Shown: piece by piece, positions 22,230 to 30,602 of the stretch
Layout: each line of letters opens with the position of its first letter
How positions within the stretch are numbered: position 1 is the stretch's first letter
Assembly: GCF_001899645.1 (NCBI RefSeq)
Contig: NZ_MKVV01000045.1
Coordinates: 24,479 to 88,478, forward strand
Origin: Pseudonocardia sp. 73-21
GTDB taxonomy: Bacteria > Actinomycetota > Actinomycetes > Mycobacteriales > Pseudonocardiaceae
DNA: 64,000 nt
Reading direction: 5' to 3'
The notes under the pieces: model-generated
Told to the model about the DNA's origin: nothing
The model's database searches: none
The model's input: the letters and a program-made list of their open reading frames with translations, nothing else
Made by a program: the position numbers and the translations under genes

Positions 22230-22634
22230 TCAGACCCGGATGATCTCCAGGCCGCCGACCCCGACGACGGCGTCGAAGTCGTCGTCCTGCGTGACGACCG
22301 GAAGACCACGCGACGCGGCACTGGCGGCGATCCACAGATCGTTCACGTTCACGCGCCGACCTGCCTGCGCGAGATGCACCCTCATCCTCGCCCACATCAG
22401 CGCCGCGGCCTCGTCGACTTCGATCAGCTCCACGTCGGCGACGGCGTCGAGCGTGGTCATCCTGCGGGCCCGGGTTTCGACATCGGCCGCCACCAGGACC
22501 CCCGCCTGGAGCTCGGCCAGCGTGACGACGGAGATGGCCGCCTCGTCGGGGACCCGCTCCTCGTTCAGCGGGCGACCGCTCTCGGCGGCGATGAAGACAC
22601 TCGTGTCGAGGAGACCTCTCGTCGGAGACGTCAC
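22230..22634 (-). CDS. vapC: PIN-domain toxin of a VapBC-type pair
   Basis: 134 aa PIN-domain ribonuclease. Acidic active-site residues are visible at LLDTSVFIAAE (Asp10), VVTLAELQAGV (Glu about 42), NDLWIAASAASRG (Asp) and VTQDDDFDAVV. The length fits VapC. The GTG start at 22634 overlaps the antitoxin stop by 4 nt (GTGA), the usual coupling. It is predicted to cleave RNA when freed from its antitoxin; targets cannot be predicted. All catalytic acids are intact. Confidence 0.9.
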   Translation of the reverse strand: MTSPTRGLLDTSVFIAAESGRPLNEERVPDEAAISVVTLAELQAGVLVAADVETRARRMTTLDAVADVELIEVDEAAALMWARMRVHLAQAGRRVNVNDLWIAASAASRGLPVVTQDDDFDAVVGVGGLEIIRV

Positions 22635-22912
22635 CGGATCGGCGGCAGATCGTCGGTGGTGTCGCCGGCGAGAAGGGCGAGGTCGGCCCGCAGACCGGGA
22701 TCGGCCTGCGCCCGCCGCAGCCGCGCCACGATCACGTCGCGGCTGGTCCAGCTCCGTCGGGACCGCTGGGCGGGCACGAGATCGGCCACGTGCCGGCCGT
22801 TGACCGTCACCGCGAGACTCTCGCCGGCCTGGACGCGTCGGAGTACCCCCGCCGTGTCGTTCCGCAGCTCGCGCGACGCGATCTCGTCCCTCATGCGACG
22901 AGTGTAGGCCAT
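22631..22912 (-). CDS. vapB: Antitoxin of VapBC-type pair (Phd/YefM-like fold)
   Basis: 93 aa or 87 aa. The conserved opening EIASRELRNDTAGVLRRV, with VNGRHVADLVP after it, is the Phd/YefM DNA-binding fold. The C-terminal half (SRDVIVARLRRAQAD onward) is the toxin-binding tail. Met codons at 22912 and 22894 are both possible starts; the second places the family motif nearest the N-terminus. It should neutralise the downstream PIN toxin and repress its own promoter. Confidence 0.87.
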   Translation of the reverse strand: MAYTRRMRDEIASRELRNDTAGVLRRVQAGESLAVTVNGRHVADLVPAQRSRRSWTSRDVIVARLRRAQADPGLRADLALLAGDTTDDLPPIR

Positions 22913-22928
22913 CGGCCTACGGCCTGGC

Positions 22929-23381
22929 TCAGATGATCGCGACCGCCACCACGAGGCCCAGGGCGATGTGCACGGCCGCCACCAGATAGACCTGCGGCAC
23001 CGTCGTCTCGCCGGCGAGCACGGCGCGCATGTCGATGCCCGTGATCCACTCCAGCAGCCGGGCGCCCAGCACCTGGGCGACGACGCCGACCACGCCGAAG
23101 ATCAGGGTCGTGAGCAGGCCGTCGAGCAGCGCACCGGACGACACGTAGATCGACACCACCACGATGAACGCGATGCCGACCATGCCCGCGGCCGTGATGA
23201 TCACGGCGTTGGGCCTGCCCTCCCGGACCTGCCTGTTGAGCGGGCCGGGCGTGGTGAGGTCCACGGCGAAGAAGCCCAGCAGCATCAGCAGCACGCCGAG
23301 CACCGCGTAGAGCAGGATCGCGCCGATGCCGGTACCGATCACGGCACCGTCGAGAGCTGCCAGATGGACATCAGGGGTCAC
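22929..23381 (-). CDS. DUF350 membrane protein
   Basis: 150 aa with four hydrophobic helices in two similar halves, the known DUF350 layout (about residues 18-40, 60-82, 87-108, 130-148). GGAGG lies 6-7 nt before the GTG at 23381. It is the last gene of a three-gene operon, 18 bp after a glutathionylspermidine-synthase-like gene, a pairing seen widely in bacteria. The function is unknown; an ion-related membrane role has been suggested from gene neighbourhoods in other species, but nothing in the sequence proves it. Confidence 0.88.
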   Translation of the reverse strand: MTPDVHLAALDGAVIGTGIGAILLYAVLGVLLMLLGFFAVDLTTPGPLNRQVREGRPNAVIITAAGMVGIAFIVVVSIYVSSGALLDGLLTTLIFGVVGVVAQVLGARLLEWITGIDMRAVLAGETTVPQVYLVAAVHIALGLVVAVAII

Positions 23382-23399
23382 GTCAAACCTCCAGAAACG

Positions 23400-24563
23400 T
23401 CATTCGGGGATGCGGTGGGGGACGAACGCCGCGCCGTCGTCGGTCACGAGGCCGACCGTCTCGCGGATGCCCAGCCCGGCCGAGGTGTCGCCGACCACCC
23501 ACGCGCCGAGCGCGGGGCGGAAGCCGTCGAACTCGGGCAGCGGCGCGAAGAGCTGGTAGACGTAGCCCTCCTCGCCGTAGACGCCGGAGGTCTCGGTCTC
23601 GGATCCGGGCGAGACGATGGAGATGTTGGCGCCCTCACGGCCGAGCCGGGGCTTGCGCACGTACTCGGTGAGCATCCCGGGCTGGTCGAGGTAGGCGGGC
23701 AGCAGGTTGGGGTGGCCGGGGTACATCTCCCACATGACGGCCAGCAGTGCCTTGTTGGACAGGATCGTCTTCCACAGCGGCTCGACCCACAGCGTCTCGG
23801 GGAGGCTGCGCAGCACGTGCTTGCCGAAGTCGTCGGTGAGCACCCACTCCCACGGGTAGAGCTTGAACACCGCGGCCATCGGCGCCTCGGCGAGATCCAC
23901 GAACCGGTCGAGCGACGCGTCCCAGCCGATGTCCTCGATGGCCAGGCCGATCGTGTTCAGGCCAGCCTCGGCGGCGGTCTCCTGCAGGTACCCGACGGTG
24001 ACGTGGTCCTCGCCGCTGGTGTCGCCGCCCGACCACGTGAAGTAGACGTCGTCACCGGGCAGCGTGGCCTTGACCTGCCCCCAGCGCTCCACGAGCTTCT
24101 CGTGGATGGAGTTCCACTGGTCGTCGGACCCGTGGGTGTCCTTGAGCCAGTTCCACTGCAGGATCGACGCCTCGAGCAGCGTGGTGGGGGTGTCGGCGTT
24201 GTACTCCAGGAGCTTGCACGGGCCGTCGCCGCCGTAGCGCAGGTCGAACCGGCCGTAGACGTGCGGGTCGCTGCGCTTCCACGACGCCGCCACGCCCTCC
24301 CACGCGTACTCGGGGATGGCGAAGTCGCGGAACCGCTCCGTGGTGACGACGTGGTCGACGGCCTCCAGGCACATCGAGTGCAGCACCTCGACGTCGGCCT
24401 CCAGGGAGAGGACCTCGTCCATCGAGAACGTGTAGTGCACCGACTCGTCCCAGTAGGGCCGGTCGACGCCGCCCTGGCCCCGGCCGGGTGCGCCGTAGAC
24501 CATCCCCTGCTCCGCGACGGTCTTCTCCCAGCCCGGGCGGGGGGTGCCGGTGTGGCGTTCCAT
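23400..24563 (-). CDS. Glutathionylspermidine synthase-like ATP-grasp protein (YgiC/YjfC type)
   Basis: 387 aa matching the synthase domain of glutathionylspermidine synthase (PF03738). Visible family segments are VYGRFDLRYGGDG, LLEYNADTPTTLLEA (metal/ATP region), YFTWSGGDTSGEDHVT, PWEWVLTDDFGKH and WEMYPGHPNLLPA. KPRLGREGANISI and VVGDTSAGLGIRE follow near the C-terminus. Stand-alone members such as E. coli YgiC lack the amidase domain, and none is proven to make glutathionylspermidine. Actinobacteria use mycothiol, so the amine or peptide substrate is open. Its ATG directly abuts the stop of the DUF1190-like gene. Confidence 0.9.
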   Translation of the reverse strand: MERHTGTPRPGWEKTVAEQGMVYGAPGRGQGGVDRPYWDESVHYTFSMDEVLSLEADVEVLHSMCLEAVDHVVTTERFRDFAIPEYAWEGVAASWKRSDPHVYGRFDLRYGGDGPCKLLEYNADTPTTLLEASILQWNWLKDTHGSDDQWNSIHEKLVERWGQVKATLPGDDVYFTWSGGDTSGEDHVTVGYLQETAAEAGLNTIGLAIEDIGWDASLDRFVDLAEAPMAAVFKLYPWEWVLTDDFGKHVLRSLPETLWVEPLWKTILSNKALLAVMWEMYPGHPNLLPAYLDQPGMLTEYVRKPRLGREGANISIVSPGSETETSGVYGEEGYVYQLFAPLPEFDGFRPALGAWVVGDTSAGLGIRETVGLVTDDGAAFVPHRIPE

Positions 24564-25226
24564 CTAGGAGCCGCTGCTCGAGCTGCCGCTCGAGCTGCCG
24601 AGGCCGCCGCGGGTCACCGAGCTGCTGCCGCCGTCGGAGGCCGAGCCGCCGCCCGACGAGCTCGACACCTTGCCGCCCGAGAGCGTCTTGCCCGACGACG
24701 TCGAGACGCGCGTGGAGCTCTTCGGGACGGTGGTGGTGCCGCCGGAGACGCGCTGGCCGATGTCACCGCTGCCGCCGTAGTTGTAGTAGTACTGCCGACC
24801 GCCGCTGCCGATGAAGATCGGGTAGAAGCCGCCGCCGGAGTGGTAGGTGGTGGTGGACGCGGGCGTCACGCAGTTGGAGTCGTCGACCACGACGCCGTCC
24901 TCGCCGACGCACTTGGCCTGCACGGTCTCGTCGCCGCCGGCCTGCGAGATGCCGTAGCCGACGGCGATCACCGCGACCACGCCCACGGTGACGCCGGCGC
25001 CGACGAGGATGCGCTTGCGCTTCACCCGCGCCTTCTCGGCGTCCTCCGCCTCCTGCGCGGCCGCCGCCTGACGACGGCGTTCGGCCTGCTCACGGGCCTT
25101 CTGCTCGGCCAGCGTCGGCGGGCGGGGCGTGGTGGAGGACGGGTCCTGATAGGACATCGAGCCGGGCGCCGGGCGGGGGACCCCGCCGGGATCGGTCGGG
25201 TCGTCGTCGTTCGTACCGTTCGCCAC
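24564..25226 (-). CDS. DUF1190/YgiB-like Ser/Gly-rich protein with one membrane helix
   Basis: 220 aa. The N-terminal third is charged and coiled-coil-like (AEQKAREQAERRRQAAAAQE), followed by a single helix near residues 72-92. The outside part begins with a two-cysteine segment (KCVGEDG, then SNCVTPA), and a low-complexity Gly/Ser/Tyr tail follows. The tail pattern YYNYGGSG, TTTVPKSST and SVTRGGLGSSSG parallels the C-terminus of E. coli YgiB (DUF1190), whose gene also precedes a glutathionylspermidine-synthase-like gene. The GTG at 25226 has GAGGGGG upstream. The relationship to YgiB is my inference from motif order and gene context. Confidence 0.72.
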   Translation of the reverse strand: MANGTNDDDPTDPGGVPRPAPGSMSYQDPSSTTPRPPTLAEQKAREQAERRRQAAAAQEAEDAEKARVKRKRILVGAGVTVGVVAVIAVGYGISQAGGDETVQAKCVGEDGVVVDDSNCVTPASTTTYHSGGGFYPIFIGSGGRQYYYNYGGSGDIGQRVSGGTTTVPKSSTRVSTSSGKTLSGGKVSSSSGGGSASDGGSSSVTRGGLGSSSGSSSSGS

Positions 25227-25389
25227 TCGAGCCCCCTCGGCTGTGCCGTCGCGCCGTTCACAGTTGATCCCCGCGCGGGCGAACCGTACCGGTTGTGCGA
25301 TTTCGGGCCAACGCTGACGCTCGCAGCACACCAGCTACCGATGACCGAGCCGCGCCGCCCCACCCCCGACCGGGCGACGAGGTCACGGC

Positions 25390-26571
25390 ATGATGACGGT
25401 CGACATGAGCCGTTCACTCCTGAGCGCGGCCAGGCCCTCCTCCCCGGGGTCCCCGCGCAGCGCTGCCGACACTCCCCCGGCCCACCCCGGCGACCCCCAG
25501 AGCCGCACCGTGCGCCGCGTGGTCGCGGCGGTCGTGGTCGGGGCGCTGACGATGTTCGGCGTCGCCACCCTGGACACGTTCGCCGGCGCCACCGTGCCCG
25601 TGCTCGGCACGTTCGCCTCGCTGCCCGCCCCGGACGACCAGCCGGAGACCATCGAGGTCCCGGCGCCGCCGTCGCAGCCGGGCACGTGCCTGAACTGGAC
25701 GCGCGCCGACGCCGCCGACGCGCAGGTCGTCGACTGCGCCAAGCCGCACCTGTTCGAGCAGGCCGGTTCCGTCACTCTCGCCGACCAGGCCACGCTGCCG
25801 TCCGACCAGCAGTGGCGCGACCTCGTCAAGACCCGCTGCACGCCCGTGGTGCTCAAGTACCTGAACAACACGTTCGACCCGAACGGCCGCTACCGGGTGG
25901 GCGCGCTCAAGCCGTCCGCCGCGAAGTGGGCCCAGGGCGACCGCGAGCTGCGGTGCGGCCTGCAGAGCGCGTCGCAGTCCGGGGCCCTGTACCCGCTCGC
26001 GGGCAAGGTGGCCGGCGGCGACCAGGCCGACGTCCAGCAGCCCGGCACCTGCCTCGCCATCAACGGCAAGCAGATCGGCGACCCCATCGACTGCGCCAAG
26101 CCGCACGCCGTCGAGACCGCCGGCATCGTCGACGTGTCGAAGAAGTTCACCGGCGGGTTCCCCGCGGTGGCCGACCAGGACGCGTTCCTGCAGCCCGAGT
26201 GCGACAAGGTCGCCGACGCCTACGCGGGCAACCCCGACGTGATCGCCCAGAAGAAGCTCACCGTCTACTGGGACAACATCACCGAGGCCTCGTGGAAGGC
26301 CGGCACCCGCAAGGTCAACTGCAACCTGGGTGCACTGTTGCCCGACCGCAGCGGCTTCGCCCCCGTCACGGGCTCGGTCAAGGGTTCCGTCGCCGTCGGG
26401 AGCACGCCGGCCCCGCCCGCGTCGGACACCCCGGACCCGGGCGTCCCCGCGCCGCCCACCACCGACCCGGCGGCGCCGGCCTCCGACCAGCCGACGGCCA
26501 CGCCCGGCCCGTCCGCCGCCCTGCCCGCACCCGCCAACCCGGTCGTCCCGCTGCCTGCTCCCCGGGGATGA
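25390..26571 (+). CDS. Septum formation family protein, single-pass secreted/anchored
   Basis: 393 aa. A basic N-terminus is followed by one helix (about residues 43-63). The extracytoplasmic region then shows two copies of a Cys-containing unit (GTCL, then DCAKPH, then E-x-AG) starting near residues 98 and 219. This fits the septum-formation family (PF13845). The last 70 residues are Pro/Ala/Thr-rich, probably a wall-spanning tail. The order of this gene, the metallopeptidase, histidine phosphatase, pheA and DUF2470 genes parallels M. tuberculosis Rv3835-Rv3839. Direct involvement in septation is by family name only. Confidence 0.82.
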   Translation: MMTVDMSRSLLSAARPSSPGSPRSAADTPPAHPGDPQSRTVRRVVAAVVVGALTMFGVATLDTFAGATVPVLGTFASLPAPDDQPETIEVPAPPSQPGTCLNWTRADAADAQVVDCAKPHLFEQAGSVTLADQATLPSDQQWRDLVKTRCTPVVLKYLNNTFDPNGRYRVGALKPSAAKWAQGDRELRCGLQSASQSGALYPLAGKVAGGDQADVQQPGTCLAINGKQIGDPIDCAKPHAVETAGIVDVSKKFTGGFPAVADQDAFLQPECDKVADAYAGNPDVIAQKKLTVYWDNITEASWKAGTRKVNCNLGALLPDRSGFAPVTGSVKGSVAVGSTPAPPASDTPDPGVPAPPTTDPAAPASDQPTATPGPSAALPAPANPVVPLPAPRG

Positions 26572-26909
26572 ACCGGACGGAGTTCGAGGAGCTCGTCGGC
26601 GACGCGCTCGACACCATCCCGGCCGAGCTCCTGGCGGCGATGGACAACGTCGTGGTGCTCGTCGACGGGCGGCACCCCGACGAGCCGGACCTGCTGGGCC
26701 TCTACGAGGGCATCGCCCTGACCGAGCGCACCAGCGACTACGGCGGCGTCCTGCCCGACCGGATCACGATCTTCCAGGACGCGATCCTGGACTTCTGCGG
26801 TGACGATCGCGACGAGGTGGTGCGCGAGGTGGCCATCACGGTGGTGCACGAGGTGGCCCACCACTTCGGCATCGACGAGGACACCCTGCACGAGCTGGGC
26901 TGGGGATAG
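26568..26909 (+). CDS. Small zincin-like metallopeptidase family protein
   Basis: 113 aa. It carries a clear HExxH zinc motif in TVVHEVAHHFGIDED, with a downstream Asp/Glu as probable third ligand, and the family-typical start FEELVGDALDTIPAEL. The middle segment PDRITIFQDAIL is also conserved. The ATG overlaps the stop of the septum-formation gene by 4 nt, so the two are coupled. It is a minimal, apparently cytoplasmic protein; no substrate is known for this family. Confidence 0.88.
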   Translation: MNRTEFEELVGDALDTIPAELLAAMDNVVVLVDGRHPDEPDLLGLYEGIALTERTSDYGGVLPDRITIFQDAILDFCGDDRDEVVREVAITVVHEVAHHFGIDEDTLHELGWG

Positions 26910-26923
26910 CGCCTGCGGCGCCC

Positions 26924-26963
26924 GTGCGCGGATAACGGTGTTCCCGCACTGATTTCCGCGCAC
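26924..26963. terminator. Long-loop inverted repeat between convergent genes
   Basis: GTGCGCGGA (26924-26932) and TCCGCGCAC (26955-26963) form a perfect 9-bp stem around a 22-nt loop. It lies between the metallopeptidase stop and the convergent histidine phosphatase stop. It could end transcription from both sides, though the loop is long and no U-tract follows. Confidence 0.45.
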
Positions 26964-26971
26964 GACCTCCG

Positions 26972-27598
26972 TCAGGCCGGGGACCCGCCCGCCGTCACGT
27001 CGCCCCGGACCGGCGAGGCCTCGTCCCAGTGCTCCAGGGCCCAGCCCGACGTGGTGCGCTGCAGGATCACCAGGCCCGTGTTGGGGACGTACTTCGTCTC
27101 CGCCGTGTCGCCCAGCAGGGCCGCCGCCGCCAGCCGGATCGCCGCCCCGTGGCTCACCAGCACCACCGTGTCGGAGGCGCCGTCGGTGATCGCCTCGACC
27201 ACCGGGACGTAGCGCGCCCGCAGGTCCAGCGCCGACTCGCCGCCGGGCAGGTGCGCGTCGAGGTCGCCGTTCCACCAGGCGTGGTAGCAGCGGTCGAACT
27301 GCGCGCGGGCGTCCTCGTCGGAGCGGCCCTCGAGATCGCCGCAGTACACCTCGTGCACGCCCTCGACGATCTGCACGTCGAACCCGTGCGCCGCGGCGAC
27401 CGGGGTCGCGGTCTGCTGGGCTCGCGTGGCCGTCGAGGCGTGGACGACCGAGAGACGCTCACCCGCCAGCCGCTGTCCGAGCGCCGCGGCCTGGCTCAGC
27501 CCGAGCTCGTTGAGCGGGCGCCCGGGCGGGCGGGAGTCGAGCTCCTTCGTCACGTTGGCGGCGGTCTGGCCGTGGCGGGCCAGGATGAGGCGGGTCAC
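26972..27598 (-). CDS. Histidine phosphatase family protein
   Basis: 208 aa branch-1 histidine phosphatase. The catalytic RHG motif is at ILARHGQTAAN, followed by RPLNELGLSQAAALG, the acid region HEVYCGDLEGRSDED and the second catalytic His in VLVSHGAAIRLAA. The GTG at 27598 overlaps the pheA stop by 4 nt. The gene corresponds in position to M. tuberculosis Rv3837c. The substrate is unknown; annotation as a true phosphoglycerate mutase would overstate it. Confidence 0.9.
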   Translation of the reverse strand: MTRLILARHGQTAANVTKELDSRPPGRPLNELGLSQAAALGQRLAGERLSVVHASTATRAQQTATPVAAAHGFDVQIVEGVHEVYCGDLEGRSDEDARAQFDRCYHAWWNGDLDAHLPGGESALDLRARYVPVVEAITDGASDTVVLVSHGAAIRLAAAALLGDTAETKYVPNTGLVILQRTTSGWALEHWDEASPVRGDVTAGGSPA

Positions 27599-28530
27599 CA
27601 GCTCGTCCCCGATCGCAGGGCCGCCAGCCACCTCTCGGCCGCGGCGAATCCGTCCGTGCCGCCGAGCGGACCCGCGGGACCGGTCGGGCGGGGTGCGGCG
27701 CCATTGCCGGCCCGCGGGTAGGAGCCGAGGAACCGGACGCGGTCGCACCGGCGGTGCAGCGCTGCGAGCGCCTCCCCCATCGCCGGCTCGGCGACGTGAC
27801 CGAGGCAGTCGAGGTGGAACCAGTACTCGGCGTGCCGGTCCTTGATCGGGCGCGACTCGATGCGCGTGAGGTCGATGCCCCGCACCGCCAGCTCGGTGAG
27901 CAGCCCGAGCAGCGTGCCCGGCCGGTTCTCGGTGGTGGCGGCGATGCTGGTGCGGTCGTTACCGGTGGGGGCGGGCGGCGGCCCCGGCCTGGCCACCAGC
28001 GCGAACCGCGTGACGGCGCCCGCGTTGTCGGCGACGTCGCCTGCCAGCACCTCCAGACCGTTCAGCTCGGCGGCCAGCGGCGACGCCACGGCCGCGTCGA
28101 ACTCACCGCGCGCCACCTGCGCCGCGGCCTCGGACGTGGACGTCGAGAGCAGCACCTCGGCGTCGGGGAGGTGCTGGGCGATCCAGCCGCGGGTCTGCGC
28201 GATGCCGTGCGTGTGGGAGGCGACGGTGCGGACGTCCTCGCGGCGGGTGCCCGGGCGCACCATGAGGTCGAAGCTCACGGACACCAGCGCCTCGCGGACG
28301 ATCACCAGCGGCGGGTCGGCCACCAGCCCGTCGAGCACGGCGGGCACGGCTCCTTCGACGGAGTTCTCGATCGGCACGCAGCCGGCGTCGGCGGACCCGT
28401 CCCGGACGGCGGCGAGGACCGCGAGGCTGCCGCCGCACGGCACGAGCTCGGCGCCGTCGGACTCGGGCAGCGAGCGCAGCGCCTGCTCGGTGAACGTGCC
28501 GCTCGGGCCCAGGAAGGCGAGACGTGCCAT
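27595..28530 (-). CDS. pheA: Prephenate dehydratase
   Basis: 311 aa, converting prephenate to phenylpyruvate for phenylalanine synthesis. The catalytic domain shows FLGPSGTFTEQA, CVPIENSVEGAV, SHTHGIAQ and the TRF motif in VTRFALVARP. The ACT regulatory domain follows, with ENRPGTLLGLL and RIESRPIKDRHAEY (the ESRP Phe-binding motif). Feedback inhibition by phenylalanine is therefore likely. The ATG at 28530 overlaps the upstream stop by one base. A Gly/Pro-rich tail extends past the ACT domain. Confidence 0.96.
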   Translation of the reverse strand: MARLAFLGPSGTFTEQALRSLPESDGAELVPCGGSLAVLAAVRDGSADAGCVPIENSVEGAVPAVLDGLVADPPLVIVREALVSVSFDLMVRPGTRREDVRTVASHTHGIAQTRGWIAQHLPDAEVLLSTSTSEAAAQVARGEFDAAVASPLAAELNGLEVLAGDVADNAGAVTRFALVARPGPPPAPTGNDRTSIAATTENRPGTLLGLLTELAVRGIDLTRIESRPIKDRHAEYWFHLDCLGHVAEPAMGEALAALHRRCDRVRFLGSYPRAGNGAAPRPTGPAGPLGGTDGFAAAERWLAALRSGTSW

Positions 28531-29405
28531 CAGGCCAGCAGGCCCAGGCCCGCGAGCTGCGCGGCCGGCACCGGCTCGAGATCGACGCCGCAGTGCGACA
28601 GGATGCCCCGCACGCCCTTGACGGCCTCCTCGGACAGCCCCTCGATCTCGGCGGCCAGCGCCGTGCCGTCGGTGCTCTCCAGCGCCTCGGCCACGTTCTC
28701 GCCACCCAGGGCCCGGGACACGGCGACCAGGACGTTGAGCACGCCGTGGCGCGGCGGCCCGTCGACCGGGCGGACGATGTCGCGCAGCCCGAGCACGGTG
28801 AACGAGCGCCCCGTGCCGGCGACGACCTCCACGAACCGCTCGATGTCGCCGGCGGCGGGCACGTCGGCCGCGCGGGGGCCGCCGCAGCGCAGCTTGGGGG
28901 CACACCCGTGTTCGGCCACGCGGCGCACCGCCTCGAGCCAGGCCGTGGTGCCGGGCACGTCACCGGCCTGCGGACGGCGGGGCTCGACGACGGCCATGAC
29001 GTCCTCGGGCACGAACTCCGAGACGCGCTCGAGCCAGACGGCGTCGACGTCCGGCGGGGCCGACGTCTCGACGGTGCGCGGGGTGAGCAGGCTCGACCGC
29101 GAGAACACCGTGGACAGCGCCTTGGGCACCGCGCCGAGCCCGGTGTCCACCACGAGCGCGACGTCGACGGGCCGGGCCGGCACCGAGCGCGCGAGCTCGG
29201 TGACCACGGCCGACAGTCGCGACACGGGGCAGACGAGCTGCCCGACCAGCCCGCCGTAGCGGCCGTCGCGGGAGCTGAGGTACCGCGCGACCACGGCGTC
29301 GACACCGGGGGCCGTGGCCCGGGGCTGCAGCAGGCTGGTGTCGTCGACGAGCCGGGCGAACAGCGGAGGAATGGCCCAGGAGTCGGTACCGGCCGCCGTC
29401 GTCAC
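28530..29405 (-). CDS. Conserved hypothetical protein upstream of pheA
   Basis: 291 aa, GTG start at 29405, no membrane helix or signal peptide. It contains PLFARLVDDTSLLQPRA near the start, repeated Val/Ala-rich strands, a KLRCGGPRAADVP segment and a C-terminal helical region (LSEEAVKGVRGILSHCGVD). I do not recognise a named family; the pattern suggests a soluble alpha/beta barrel-like fold. It is coupled to pheA by a TGATG overlap and diverges from the iron-box-controlled DUF2470 gene, so its promoter lies beside that box. Confidence 0.7.
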   Translation of the reverse strand: MTTAAGTDSWAIPPLFARLVDDTSLLQPRATAPGVDAVVARYLSSRDGRYGGLVGQLVCPVSRLSAVVTELARSVPARPVDVALVVDTGLGAVPKALSTVFSRSSLLTPRTVETSAPPDVDAVWLERVSEFVPEDVMAVVEPRRPQAGDVPGTTAWLEAVRRVAEHGCAPKLRCGGPRAADVPAAGDIERFVEVVAGTGRSFTVLGLRDIVRPVDGPPRHGVLNVLVAVSRALGGENVAEALESTDGTALAAEIEGLSEEAVKGVRGILSHCGVDLEPVPAAQLAGLGLLA

Positions 29406-29455
29406 GATCCCAGACGCTAACGAATGGGGCCGCTGGACTCCGCGCCCCCCTCGAT

Positions 29456-29474
29456 ATAGCTTAGGCTTACCTAA
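29456..29474. promoter_or_regulatory. Iron box (IdeR/DmdR-type operator) upstream of DUF2470 gene
   Basis: The 19 bp from 29456 to 29474 match 16 of 19 positions of the actinobacterial iron-box consensus (TTAGGTTAGGCTAACCTAA), including the palindromic core TTAGGCTTACCTAA. It lies in the 84-bp divergent region, 15 nt before the TTG start of the DUF2470 gene. Repression by iron-loaded IdeR/DmdR is the natural reading. The minus-strand gene could be affected as well. Confidence 0.85.
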
Positions 29475-29489
29475 GCAGGAGGTGCTTCG

Positions 29490-30269
29490 TTGGGAACCAC
29501 CCAGGTTCGTCGTCCGCCCGCTCCGTCCGACGCCGAACGCGCCCGGAGTGTCGTCGCGCGGACCAACATCACGGCACCCGTCCCGGCACTCGGCGGCACC
29601 GCCTCCCTGGTCGGCACCGGATGCCCACCGAGCACTCCGGTCGCGCACCACGTGTGGGCCGACGGTTCGGCCGCGCTGCTCCTGGCCGACGACGACCCGC
29701 TGCTCCCGTGGGCGGCGTCCGGCGTCCCGGTGATGCTGGAGATGCGCGACCACGCGCCCGTGGACCTGCGGGAGCCCGTCCGGGCGCTGCTGTGGGTCAC
29801 CGGGCTGCTCACCGTGCCCGCACCGGACGCCGCCCGCCGGATCGCCGCCACCGTCGCCGAGCACCGACCGGACCCCGCCCTGCTCGACCTCGGCCACGGC
29901 ACCACGCTGGTGCGCCTGGCTCCCGGGTCGGTGGTGCTGTCGGACGCCGAGGGCACCGCGGCGCTGGCCCCCGTCACGCTCGCGGCCGCCCGGCCGGACC
30001 CGTTCTGCCACTACGAGCAGAAGTGGCTCGCCCACCTGGAGCAGGCGCACCCCGAGGTGTTCCGGGCGCTGGGGCGGCACCTGCCGCAGGCCCTGCGCAG
30101 CGCGACCGTCCGTCCGCTCGGCGTGGACCGCTGCGGGCTGCGGCTGCGGATCGAGACCGGCCACCGCGACCACGACGTGCGGCTGTGCTGGGAGCAGACC
30201 ATCACCACGGTGGAGGAGCTGCGCGCCCAGCTGCAACTGCTCGTCGGGTGCCCCTACCGGGCGGGCTGA
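29490..30269 (+). CDS. DUF2470 domain protein, iron-regulated
   Basis: 259 aa. An N-terminal half of split-barrel character is followed by a DUF2470 segment (HYEQKWLAHLEQAHPEVFRAL, then VDRCGLRLRIET). DUF2470 is found at the C-terminus of HugZ-type haem-utilisation proteins and chloroplast relatives. The TTG start is supported by AGGAGG 7 nt upstream. With an iron box directly before it and the same position as M. tuberculosis Rv3839, which is reported to be IdeR-regulated, a role in iron or haem handling is likely. No haem-ligand residue can be assigned with confidence. Confidence 0.87.
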   Translation: MGTTQVRRPPAPSDAERARSVVARTNITAPVPALGGTASLVGTGCPPSTPVAHHVWADGSAALLLADDDPLLPWAASGVPVMLEMRDHAPVDLREPVRALLWVTGLLTVPAPDAARRIAATVAEHRPDPALLDLGHGTTLVRLAPGSVVLSDAEGTAALAPVTLAAARPDPFCHYEQKWLAHLEQAHPEVFRALGRHLPQALRSATVRPLGVDRCGLRLRIETGHRDHDVRLCWEQTITTVEELRAQLQLLVGCPYRAG

Positions 30270-30270
30270 C

Positions 30271-30594
30271 TCAAGCCGAGGCGAGCGGCGAGCGACGCTC
30301 GCGGACGCGGGCGGTGACCCGGCGCTCGGCGAAGAACGACGCGAACGGGACGGTACCGGCGATCAGGATGACCAGCGCGTCCACGGGCTTCCACCGGCAG
30401 CGCTCGGCGAGCAGCAGCGTGCACACGATGTAGATCATGTAGAGGAAGCCGTGGGTGACGCCCACGATCGAGACCAGCGTGGGCTGGCCGAAGAAGTACT
30501 TCAGCGGCATCGCGACCAGCACCAGCAGGAGCAGCCCGATGCCGGTGATCCACGCGATGACGCGGTAGTTCCGCAGGGCGGTTTCGATCGACAC
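30271..30594 (-). CDS. DUF3817 small membrane protein
   Basis: 107 aa with three hydrophobic helices (about residues 10-32, 38-60 and 70-90) and the typical segments GVTHGFLYMIYIV and RCRWKPVDAL of the DUF3817 family. The GTG at 30594 has GAGG upstream. The stop lies 2 bp from the convergent DUF2470 stop. It follows another small membrane gene by 8 bp. The function is unknown; homologues are short integral membrane proteins of actinobacteria. Confidence 0.85.
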   Translation of the reverse strand: MSIETALRNYRVIAWITGIGLLLLVLVAMPLKYFFGQPTLVSIVGVTHGFLYMIYIVCTLLLAERCRWKPVDALVILIAGTVPFASFFAERRVTARVRERRSPLASA

Positions 30595-30602
30595 GGGGAT
30601 CC

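Noticed and set aside
22968..26909. Long plus-strand open frame (1313 codons)
   Set aside because: Most of it is antisense to the DUF350, synthase and DUF1190-like genes. Its end coincides with the metallopeptidase only because that gene shares the frame.
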